Shown here piece by piece: positions 8,300 through 14,734 of a DNA stretch of 14,734 nucleotides; position 1 is the first letter of the stretch; each line of letters opens with the position of its first letter. Below the pieces are notes generated by a model that ran no database searches, was not told where the DNA came from, and worked only from the letters and a program-made list of their open reading frames with translations. Source of the DNA: Pseudomonadota bacterium (GTDB lineage: Bacteria > Pseudomonadota > Gammaproteobacteria > Burkholderiales > JABEVD01); the NCBI GenBank assembly GCA_021811205.1, contig JAJZPK010000045.1, positions 1-14,734 on the forward strand. Direction: 5' to 3'. The translations under genes and the position numbers were made by a program.

Positions 8300-9205
8300 A
8301 TGACCTTTTTTTCGCTCATCGTGGCATTGCTGCTGGAACAGATGAGGCCTTTCTCCGGCAGGGCGTTCGCTTTCATGCTGGACTATTTCGGGTGGATCAG
8401 AACGCACTTGACGACGGGAGAGCACCGCCACGGCATACTCGCCTGGATGCTCGCAGCCTTGCCGTTGACGCTGGTTGCCGGCGTCATAACCCTGATGCTT
8501 CACAAGCTGAATCCCATCCTCGGCTGGGCCTGGAATGTGCTGGTGCTGTACCTGACGATGGGTTTCAGGCAATTCAGCCACGCCTATACCTCGATAGACA
8601 AGGCATTGAAGGACGGGGAATTGCAGAAGGCCAGGGATCTGCTTGGTTCATGGAGCGGCGATTCCACAACCGAATACAACTCGGAGGAAGTTGCACGCGT
8701 CTCGATCGAGCTGGGGCTCGTCTATTCGCACACCTACGTTTTCGGCGTGATCTTCTACTTCGCCTTGCTGGGACCGATGGGCGCCGTGCTTTACCGCCTG
8801 GCGACCGCCCTCAATGACGAATGGAACGGACATGAGGAAAACCAGTTCGGCAAATTCTCGACCCAGGCATTCGAGATCATAGACTGGATACCCTCCAGGC
8901 TCACCGCATTGAGCTTCGCCATAGTCGGCGACTTCGAAGATGCCCTGTATTGCTGGAGAACCCAGGCTTCCTCGTGGCGTCCGCTCGCTCACGGCATCCT
9001 GTTGTCGAGCGGCGCAGGCGCTCTGGGAGTCAGGCTGGGGGATGCTCTGCCCGAAGACGGATCGAAGCGCTACCGCCCGCTCATGGGCATCGGGGACGAA
9101 GCCGACAGCGCCTACATGCAGAGCACGGTCGGGCTCATCTGGCGAGGGCTGCTACTCTGGCTACTCCTGATTCTTCTGCTCACCATCGCCAATCTCATCG
9201 GTTAA
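8300..9205 (+). CDS. CobD/CbiB-AmpE superfamily membrane protein
   Basis: The 301-residue inner-membrane protein has about five hydrophobic segments: the N-terminus (2-15), 46-68, 73-90, 144-167 and the last 25 residues. Residues 189-222 (QAFEIIDWIPSRL, then FAIVGDFEDALYCW) align by eye with AmpE, and GAGALGVRLGD (238-248) resembles the C-terminal signature of CbiB. The DP-x-x-x-PHPV motif near the N-terminus of true adenosylcobinamide-phosphate synthases is absent; the equivalent place reads EQMRPF. No cobalamin gene and no ampD/ampC is nearby, so cobalamin synthesis is doubtful and a membrane sensor or envelope role like AmpE is as likely. Such proteins are usually annotated CobD/CbiB family in betaproteobacteria. 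The ATG directly abuts the previous stop. Confidence 0.82.
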   Translation: MTFFSLIVALLLEQMRPFSGRAFAFMLDYFGWIRTHLTTGEHRHGILAWMLAALPLTLVAGVITLMLHKLNPILGWAWNVLVLYLTMGFRQFSHAYTSIDKALKDGELQKARDLLGSWSGDSTTEYNSEEVARVSIELGLVYSHTYVFGVIFYFALLGPMGAVLYRLATALNDEWNGHEENQFGKFSTQAFEIIDWIPSRLTALSFAIVGDFEDALYCWRTQASSWRPLAHGILLSSGAGALGVRLGDALPEDGSKRYRPLMGIGDEADSAYMQSTVGLIWRGLLLWLLLILLLTIANLIG

Positions 9206-9208
9206 GGC

Positions 9209-10846
9209 ATGAACGTCCCGCTCTCGCCGTGCAGTCTCGCCGATCTGGCCGTCACGCTCGATCTGCAGGGTTTCATCCGCAGCATAGACTCTGCCTCGTC
9301 TTTCGAAGTCGCGGTCGGCGCCCCCCTTGTCGACCTGATCCATCCGGATGATGCTGACAAGCTGACGCAGGCGCTGGAAACAGCCCTGTTTCTCGATCAA
9401 AAGCAGTCCTTCGTCTGCCGCTTCTTCAGCCGGGGAGATCCCGTATGGGTAGACTGTCATCTCATGCTGTCATCCGGTTCGGCGCCGCCAGAATTTTTGC
9501 TGCTTGCCTTCGATGTTTCGCACTGGCAACAAAATGACGGAAGCATTTCCCACCTCGCCACACACGATTCTCTGACCGATCTGCCCAACAGGACCCTGCT
9601 CAGCGACCGCATCAAGATCAACATCTCCGCCGTTCAGCGGCAACAGCAGGCCGGCTTCGCGCTGCAGCTGCTCGATCTCGACGGATTCAAGAAAATCAAC
9701 GATTCGCTCGGTCATGCCGGCGGTGACAAACTGATCAAGGATGTCGCAAAGAGACTGAAAGGACTGGTGAGGGAGAGCGACACGCTCGCCCGAATCGGCG
9801 GCGACGAATTCGCATTTATCCTGAGCGGGATCAGCAACGAAAAGGAAACGGAAATCGTCGTGAAGAAAATACTGACGGCGATGCAGCGTCCTTTTCGCAT
9901 CGATGGAAACAGCTTTTATTTGACGACCAGCATCGGCACCGCCATTTACCCAGAGCACGGAAAAGATCCGGGAACGCTCTTCAAGCATGCGGAAATGGCC
10001 ATGTACAGCGCCAAGGAAAATGGCGGAAATTGCTGGCGTTCGTACGACAGGACCATCAACCCGGACGGCAGCGACGTCTCTATCGAGTCGGCAATGCACG
10101 AAGGCATGCGCAACGGCGAATTCCTGCTGCACTACCAGCCCATCTATTGCGCGAAATCCGGAAAGCTGAGTGGCGCCGAAGCGCTGATGCGCTGGGAAAA
10201 CCCGGAAAAAGGCATGATTTCTCCGGGGATTTTCATCCCAATCGCAGAAAGCAGCACGCTCATCGAGCTTCTGGGAAGATGGGCGCTGCGCATGGCCTGT
10301 CATCAGGCGATGCAATGGGTGAGCGAAGACCATCCCGATTTCTACATGTCGGTCAATGTCTCGCCTAGGCAGTTCAGGCAGGAGGGATTGCTTGACATGA
10401 TCAAGGAAGCCCTCGAGGAATCCGGCCTGCCCCCTTCCAACCTGATGATCGAAATCACGGAAGGCGTGCTGATGCACGATCCTGAAAAGTCCTACTCGAC
10501 GCTGAAGGAGCTGCGTGACGCCGGGGTCAAGATCGCCGTTGACGATTTCGGCACGGGCTATTCTTCGCTTGCCTACCTGAAAAAATTCCCCCTTTCCGTG
10601 CTCAAGATCGACAAGTCTTTCGTCGACGAATTGCCGCGTATCGAGGATGTGGCTATCATTTCGGCAGTCTTGAGCCTCGCCAAAGGGCTGGGGCTTTCCG
10701 TCGTGGCAGAAGGGGTCGAGTCCCAGGAACAATTCGACTTTTTGGCATCACGCGGCTGCGACTTGATCCAGGGATACCTGAAAGGCAGACCGGTGAGCAG
10801 CATCGATTTCCAGACAAAACATCTGGCCGACAAGCATGAATCATGA
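9209..10846 (+). CDS. PAS-like/GGDEF/EAL cyclic-di-GMP turnover protein
   Basis: This 545-residue protein should control the second messenger c-di-GMP. An N-terminal region (about 10-108, with LIHPDD and a terminal FDVSHW) looks like a PAS sensor. The GGDEF domain (about 115-275) keeps DLDGFKKINDSLGH, the intact GGDEF at 197-201 and an inhibitory-site RxxD (RESD, 188-191) exactly five residues before it, so it looks competent as a diguanylate cyclase. The EAL domain (about 290-535) keeps EAL at 324-326, Asn 383, Glu 415, DDFGTGYSS at 445-453, Lys 467 and AEGVE at 500-504, so the phosphodiesterase also looks competent. There is no transmembrane segment, so it should be cytoplasmic. It starts three bases after the upstream gene and overlaps the HDOD gene by four (ATGA). 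Net direction of activity cannot be read from sequence. Confidence 0.95.
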   Translation: MNVPLSPCSLADLAVTLDLQGFIRSIDSASSFEVAVGAPLVDLIHPDDADKLTQALETALFLDQKQSFVCRFFSRGDPVWVDCHLMLSSGSAPPEFLLLAFDVSHWQQNDGSISHLATHDSLTDLPNRTLLSDRIKINISAVQRQQQAGFALQLLDLDGFKKINDSLGHAGGDKLIKDVAKRLKGLVRESDTLARIGGDEFAFILSGISNEKETEIVVKKILTAMQRPFRIDGNSFYLTTSIGTAIYPEHGKDPGTLFKHAEMAMYSAKENGGNCWRSYDRTINPDGSDVSIESAMHEGMRNGEFLLHYQPIYCAKSGKLSGAEALMRWENPEKGMISPGIFIPIAESSTLIELLGRWALRMACHQAMQWVSEDHPDFYMSVNVSPRQFRQEGLLDMIKEALEESGLPPSNLMIEITEGVLMHDPEKSYSTLKELRDAGVKIAVDDFGTGYSSLAYLKKFPLSVLKIDKSFVDELPRIEDVAIISAVLSLAKGLGLSVVAEGVESQEQFDFLASRGCDLIQGYLKGRPVSSIDFQTKHLADKHES

Positions 10847-12276
10847 ATGAAGAAACGCTGATATCCAGGCTCGGCGGCGGAACGCCCGGCTTTTTCGATC
10901 TGTTGTGGAAACGCATGAACGAAAAGGGCGACTTCCCCTCCCTTTCCAGCGCCGTCCAGACCATCGTCGAGGCCATGAACGACGAGGACCGCAACGCGTC
11001 GGATCTGACCTCTTCCATTCTGAGCGATTTCGCCCTGACGCAGAAAGTGATCAGGCTGGCCAATTCCGCCATGTATTCGCTGCTCGGCGGAGAAATCACG
11101 ACAGTGACGAAAGCGGTGATGGTGCTCGGGGTGGATGCGATCGGCCATCTCGCCTTGAGCGTACGCCTCATGGATACCCTCTCAGCCTCCTTGCCCGATT
11201 CCCCCGCAGCAAAAGCGGAAATGGCCAAATCCATGCTCGCAGGCAGCATCGCCCAGAAAGTCGCAATCAAGGCGAACCTGAAGGACCCGGAAGAAGTGGT
11301 CGTCTGCGCACTCATGCATCATCTCGGCAGGCTGCTTGTGACATTCTACTTTCCCGAAGAATGGGCAAAAATAGTCGATATCACGGGCGGCTATATCGAT
11401 GCTGAAAATGCAGCAGCAAAGAAGGTCATCGGCATTTCCCTGGACGATATTGCCCTGGAAGCTGCAAAAAAATGGCGACTTCCAGCCAAAATAGCGAACA
11501 GCATGACGCGGGCTTCCGATGCTCACGGCGCCTGCATCCCTGGTTCTGCAGAATGGATCAACATGGTCGCATCCTTCTCGGGAGAAGCCGCTTCGCTCGC
11601 TGCGGACGGCAAGCCGGGCCTCAACGACCTCCTCGAAAAATACGGGGATAACCTGCTGGTTGCCCCTGAAGCCCTTGAGGATTCCGTGTCTGCGGCCGTG
11701 CTCGATGCAAAGGAAAACGCACTGATCGAGGAAGATGAACCCTTGTCCGAAGGAAAACCTCTGGACGCGGAAAAGCGGCTCGAAAAAGGAACGACAAGCT
11801 TCGCGATCGCCATCAAGGAAGGCATCCCTTTCGGCAATGCGCTGAATTTGGCGCTTGAGACGATCTACATCAGCATGGGATTCAACCGGGTCGCCGCCAT
11901 CTTGCGGGATGGATCCAGCCTCAAGGGACGCGTCGGATTCGGCCAGGGCATGCCTGAAATCTTGCCCTCGCTCGTTCTTCAGGAAAGCCTGGATCACAAC
12001 CTATTCCATCTTGCCCTAAAGAACAATGCGGACGTCTACATCGAAGAGGTCTCTGACCCGAAGATCGCCGGAAGGCTGCCCTCATGGTTCGCAGGGCCGC
12101 TGTCCGATGCCCAGTCTTTCGTGCTGCTGCCGATGATCTTCAACAACCATCCCGTCGGCATGCTTTACGGCGACTGGAAACGCGGCTTGACGCATACCGT
12201 CGAAAAAAGCGAGTTCGCCAGGATGCGCGAGCTTCGCGACCTGCTGATGAGCGTCCTGAACCCGCGCAAGAAATGA
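10843..12276 (+). CDS. HDOD domain protein with C-terminal GAF-like domain
   Basis: HDOD proteins are non-catalytic relatives of HD-GYP phosphodiesterases and usually act as signalling or regulatory adaptors. The HDOD domain (about 25-220 of 477) shows LPS-like FPSLSS, LTSSILSDFALTQKVIRLAN, the ITTVTKAVMVLGVD stretch and ALMHHLGRLL, where the HD phosphohydrolase pair is replaced by HH-L, consistent with loss of catalysis. A linker rich in acidic residues (about 280-310) leads to a GAF-like domain (about 315-470) with FNRVAAIL, GFGQGMP, LLPMIFNNHPVGMLYGDW. The gene overlaps both neighbours by ATGA, upstream with the GGDEF-EAL gene and downstream with the DUF6164-like gene, so these three are probably produced in fixed proportion and may work together in c-di-GMP signalling. 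That partnership is inference. Confidence 0.9.
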   Translation: MNEETLISRLGGGTPGFFDLLWKRMNEKGDFPSLSSAVQTIVEAMNDEDRNASDLTSSILSDFALTQKVIRLANSAMYSLLGGEITTVTKAVMVLGVDAIGHLALSVRLMDTLSASLPDSPAAKAEMAKSMLAGSIAQKVAIKANLKDPEEVVVCALMHHLGRLLVTFYFPEEWAKIVDITGGYIDAENAAAKKVIGISLDDIALEAAKKWRLPAKIANSMTRASDAHGACIPGSAEWINMVASFSGEAASLAADGKPGLNDLLEKYGDNLLVAPEALEDSVSAAVLDAKENALIEEDEPLSEGKPLDAEKRLEKGTTSFAIAIKEGIPFGNALNLALETIYISMGFNRVAAILRDGSSLKGRVGFGQGMPEILPSLVLQESLDHNLFHLALKNNADVYIEEVSDPKIAGRLPSWFAGPLSDAQSFVLLPMIFNNHPVGMLYGDWKRGLTHTVEKSEFARMRELRDLLMSVLNPRKK

Positions 12277-12641
12277 GCCCATGCAGGCTTTTCATGCTCG
12301 GCGGCGTGCCTGACGACGAGGCCGACGACATACGCGCACTGCTGGATGAGGCCGAAATCGATTTTTACGAAGTCCCCGCGAGCTTCCTGGGCATCTCGCC
12401 CGCATCCCTCTGGCTGCGCGATTCTGGCGACCTGGAAAGGGCGAAAGCCATGATCGACGCCTACGAGGTCGAGCGTGCAACGCGCGCCAGACGCGAATAC
12501 GACAGGCTGAAAAAGGAAGGCCGACATACCACATTGCTCGACGCGCTGAAGGCGCATCCCTTGCGGATAACCGTGTATGCCGCAGCAATAGCCGTCATCC
12601 TTTACCTGTCGCTCTCCCCTTTTCTGAATTTCGGGAAATGA
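12273..12641 (+). CDS. Small C-terminally membrane-anchored protein, DUF6164-like
   Basis: The 122-residue protein opens with a compact soluble domain (about 5-65) containing GVPDDEADDIRALLDEAEIDF, YEVPASFLGISPASLWL and a helix ERAKAMIDAYEVE. It has a charged arginine-rich helix (about 65-90) and a single hydrophobic segment (about 98-115) near the C-terminus. The wording of the first half matches what I remember of DUF6164, a small uncharacterised proteobacterial family related in fold to signal-transducing PII-like DUF2007 domains; the function is unknown. The start ATG overlaps the HDOD stop (ATGA). The last 47 bases are shared with the 3' end of rsgA on the other strand. Family name is from memory; that it is a tail-anchored inner-membrane protein follows from the sequence. 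Confidence 0.8.
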   Translation: MSPCRLFMLGGVPDDEADDIRALLDEAEIDFYEVPASFLGISPASLWLRDSGDLERAKAMIDAYEVERATRARREYDRLKKEGRHTTLLDALKAHPLRITVYAAAIAVILYLSLSPFLNFGK

Positions 12642-13485
12642 CTCTCCCTGCAAGCCTTTTGTAGCTCTCCACTCGCCTTTGGCTGATCCGTCCGGATTCG
12701 CACGCCTCAAGCACGGCGCAGCCGGGCTCCTCGAGATGCCTGCAGTTCCTGAATCGGCAATGTCCGATGTAGGGTCTGAATTCGACGAAGGCCTGCGCAA
12801 TCCGGTCGATGTCGAGATGATTGAGGCCGAATTCCTGCATGCCGGGAGAATCGACGATGTGGGTTTTTTCCGACAGATGGAAGAGGCGCGCGTGGGTGGT
12901 TGTATGTTTTCCAGAATCGAGCGCTCTGGAAACTTCCGCAGTCTCCCGTTCGGCATCAGGCATCAGGGAATTGATCAGGGTCGACTTCCCCATCCCTGAC
13001 TGCCCGACGAAAACGCTGGTTTCACCTTCAAGATAGGGAAGCAACGGCAATGCATCCTGTTTTGCCGAAATGGGCAGCACCTTGTAGCCGAGCTTCTCGA
13101 ACAATTCGAGACGGCGCTGCGCCTGCCGCGTGGCGTCGGTCATGTCCGCCTTGTTCAGCACGATCAGCGACTTCAAACCCTGATCTTCGGCTGCGATCAG
13201 GCAGCAATTCACGAGCTCATCGCTATAGGTCGGGATACCGGCCACAACAATGACGATCTGGGTGAGATTTGCAGCAATGCGCTTCTCGCGGTAGGCATCG
13301 CTTCTATAAAAAATCGAGGCGCGCGGGGCAATCTCTTCGATCACCCCGTTTTCGACTTCGACGATGTCGCCCACGACAACATCGTTTTTCTTCCCCCGCC
13401 TGATGCAGGAGAACATGTCGCCGCCGATTTCGACATCGTAGCGCCTGCCGTAGGCCGCCACGACCTGTCCATTGGCCCGGTTCAA
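12595..13485 (-). CDS. rsgA: Small ribosomal subunit biogenesis GTPase RsgA
   Basis: RsgA is a circularly permuted GTPase that checks and releases late 30S subunits, stimulated by the ribosome. From the TTG at 13485 it has 296 residues. An N-terminal OB-fold (about 7-55) precedes the permuted motifs: G4 NKAD at 111-114, G5 SAK at 140-142, P-loop GQSGMGKST at 161-169, a TTTHARLF switch and G3 DSPG at 212-215. The zinc knuckle is Cys 243, Cys 248, His 250 and Cys 256 in the family's CRFRNCRH and EPGCAV context. The open frame extends to a GTG farther up, but that lies inside pcd. TTG overlaps the pcd stop (TTGA), and a GTG at 13461 is the main alternative; neither has a strong ribosome site. 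Its tail overlaps the convergent gene by 47 bases. Confidence 0.95.
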   Translation of the reverse strand: MNRANGQVVAAYGRRYDVEIGGDMFSCIRRGKKNDVVVGDIVEVENGVIEEIAPRASIFYRSDAYREKRIAANLTQIVIVVAGIPTYSDELVNCCLIAAEDQGLKSLIVLNKADMTDATRQAQRRLELFEKLGYKVLPISAKQDALPLLPYLEGETSVFVGQSGMGKSTLINSLMPDAERETAEVSRALDSGKHTTTHARLFHLSEKTHIVDSPGMQEFGLNHLDIDRIAQAFVEFRPYIGHCRFRNCRHLEEPGCAVLEACESGRISQRRVESYKRLAGRVISRNSEKGRATGKG

Positions 13486-13814
13486 ATGGAGAGCAGCGTA
13501 TCGATCTTGGCGGCGCAGATGAAATCGTTCTCGGAAAGACCGCCGATCGCGTGGGTCATGTATTCGACGCGGCACTTGTTGTAGCCGACGAAAAGATCCG
13601 GATGGTGATCTTCCTTGTGGGAAACCCAGGCGGTTGCATTCACGAACGCCATGGTTTCATAATAGTTCCCGAAAGAATAGGTCTTGCTGATCGCATTGCC
13701 TGTCCTCTCCCATCCCGTCAATGAACCCAGCAGGCTCGCGATTTCTTCTTCACCGAGAGGCGGAACCCCGCCCTCGCACGGTTTGCAGTGCTTCTTGTCC
13801 AGTGAACATTCCAT
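13482..13814 (-). CDS. phhB: Pterin-4a-carbinolamine dehydratase
   Basis: The enzyme dehydrates 4a-hydroxytetrahydropterin to quinonoid dihydropterin, supporting pterin recycling after aromatic amino-acid hydroxylation; in bacteria lacking such hydroxylases it may serve molybdopterin or other pterin chemistry. The 110 residues are typical in length. The active-site pattern is complete: HKEDHHPDL with His 70 and His 71, GYNKCRVEYMTHAIGGL with His 88, and END with Asp 97. The N-terminus has three cysteines (3, 10, 13) in a CSLDKKHCKPCEGG stretch common in the family. ATG at 13814 is preceded by a GAGG ribosome site. It lies 28 bases after the M48 gene and four bases overlap rsgA. No phenylalanine hydroxylase gene is in the window. 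Confidence 0.94.
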   Translation of the reverse strand: MECSLDKKHCKPCEGGVPPLGEEEIASLLGSLTGWERTGNAISKTYSFGNYYETMAFVNATAWVSHKEDHHPDLFVGYNKCRVEYMTHAIGGLSENDFICAAKIDTLLSI

Positions 13815-13842
13815 TTTCCAACCTCGCTCAGGTGTCTTTGCA

Positions 13843-14733
13843 TCAATTATGCATCGCCTTTCTCAAATGCGCTATGCGAATCGAGGCAGGCGGATGGGAA
13901 TCGTAGAAAACAGAGTAAAGCGGATCGGGAGTGAGCGTTTTCGCACTTTCCTGATAAAGCTTGGTGAGTGCCGCGATCAGGCTTTCGCCATCGGACTGCT
14001 TCGCGGCATACTCGTCCGCCTCGAACTCGTTCTTTCTCGAATAAAAGCTCAGGAGCGGTTTGAGGAGGAATGTGAAGCTCGGCGCAATCATGAAGAAAAG
14101 CATCAAGGCAGCCGCATCCGATTGGCTCTGTGCATTGAGCCCCTCGAAGAACCATGCCTCCCCCCTCACATGCCCGAGCACCCACAGAAAAAGCAGGCTG
14201 AGCATGAAACTCAAGACAATTCGCTTTACGACGTGATGATGCCTGAAATGACCGAGTTCATGCGCAAGAACCGCCTCGACCTCCGATTCGGTCAGATTGG
14301 AGAGCAGCGTATCGAAAAAGACGATGCGCTTGGTCCTGCCGAAACCGGTGAAATAGGCATTGCCGTGGCTGCTGCGGCGCGAACCATCCATCACGAAAAG
14401 GCCTTTGGATTCGAATCCGCATTTCTCAAGCAGCTTTTCGATGCGCTGCTTCATGGGAGAGGGCTCGAGCGGCTTGAACTTGTTGAAAACCGGCGCGATC
14501 CAGGTCGGATAGACGGCAAGGATGAAGAGATTGAAGGCGATCCAGGCAAACCAGACATCCAGCCACCAGTTGCCGCCCATTTTCGCCATCAGCCAGAGTA
14601 TCAGGGCAAGCAGGGGCAAACCCAGGAGCGCGGCAAGCGTGATTTTCTTGAACCCATCGAGAATGAAAAGCTTCCAGGTCATCTTGTTGAATCCGAATCT
14701 TTGCTCGATGACGAAAGTCTTGTAAAGCGCGAT
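13843..14733 (-). CDS. M48 family (Ste24-like) zinc metalloprotease, N-terminus outside window
   Basis: This is an integral-membrane zinc endopeptidase of the Ste24/CAAX protease type, thought to act in membrane-protein quality control in bacteria. The reading frame is open to the window edge, where YKTFVIEQRFGFNK is typical of the family's internal sequence, so about 296 C-terminal residues are seen of a usual 410-420. Counting from the edge, there are hydrophobic segments near 30-50, 57-78, 170-190 and 205-225. The conserved NAYFTGFGRTKRIVFFDTLL precedes the zinc motif HELGH (158-162). The third zinc ligand is the Glu in NEFEADEYA (about 238), and a DSHPP stretch lies near the C-terminus. 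An internal ATG at 14682 is not the true start. It heads the minus-strand M48-pcd-rsgA run. Confidence 0.93.
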   Translation of the reverse strand: MALYKTFVIEQRFGFNKMTWKLFILDGFKKITLAALLGLPLLALILWLMAKMGGNWWLDVWFAWIAFNLFILAVYPTWIAPVFNKFKPLEPSPMKQRIEKLLEKCGFESKGLFVMDGSRRSSHGNAYFTGFGRTKRIVFFDTLLSNLTESEVEAVLAHELGHFRHHHVVKRIVLSFMLSLLFLWVLGHVRGEAWFFEGLNAQSQSDAAALMLFFMIAPSFTFLLKPLLSFYSRKNEFEADEYAAKQSDGESLIAALTKLYQESAKTLTPDPLYSVFYDSHPPASIRIAHLRKAMHN

Positions 14734-14734
14734 G

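Noticed and set aside
9470..10732. Minus-strand open frame of 420 codons opposite the GGDEF-EAL gene
   Set aside because: The plus-strand frame has complete GGDEF and EAL motifs; the antisense product lacks any recognisable domain.

Overview
The window looks like a chromosomal segment of a betaproteobacterium. The dxs-folE2 pairing, the xseB-ispA-dxs operon next to a Rieske oxygenase gene, the CobD/CbiB-family gene and the M48-pcd-rsgA run all recall betaproteobacterial genomes, perhaps the Nitrosomonadales. That placement comes from gene order and protein style remembered from the group, not from a search. Coding is very dense, base composition is moderately GC-rich and even by eye, and I see no rRNA, tRNA, CRISPR, insertion sequence, phage gene or attachment site. 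No gene-free stretch exceeds about 130 bases.

Left block, minus strand (1-3358): xseB, ispA and dxs overlap one another and form an isoprenoid-precursor operon with a plausible sigma70 promoter just upstream of xseB. It is followed by folE2 (cut by the window edge), which has its own very good promoter right behind the dxs stop codon. DXS makes 1-deoxyxylulose 5-phosphate, the entry to the MEP pathway. IspA condenses the C5 products into farnesyl diphosphate. FolE2 opens folate/pterin synthesis.

Middle block, plus strand (3486-12641): eight co-directional genes with gaps of at most 47 nt and several start/stop overlaps. They encode a Rieske mononuclear-iron oxygenase, a MscS-type mechanosensitive channel, a MaeB-type malic enzyme with a phosphotransacetylase-like tail, an 84-residue protein of unknown function, a CobD/CbiB-AmpE-like membrane protein, a PAS-GGDEF-EAL c-di-GMP protein, an HDOD-GAF-like signalling protein and a small membrane-anchored DUF6164-like protein. 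The last three are linked by ATGA overlaps. The first gene is divergent from xseB across a 127-base AT-rich intergenic region.

Right block, minus strand (12595 to the right edge): a Ste24-like M48 metalloprotease (N-terminus outside the window), pterin-4a-carbinolamine dehydratase and the ribosome-assembly GTPase RsgA. RsgA appears to start at TTG inside the pcd stop, and its 3' end overlaps the convergent DUF6164-like gene by 47 bases.

Most of the window is ordinary housekeeping and signalling content. The parts most worth a second look are the uncharacterised Rieske oxygenase between isoprenoid synthesis and a mechanosensitive channel, the coupled c-di-GMP/HDOD/DUF6164 unit, and the 84-residue orphan. 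I found no strong evidence for a wholly new system.
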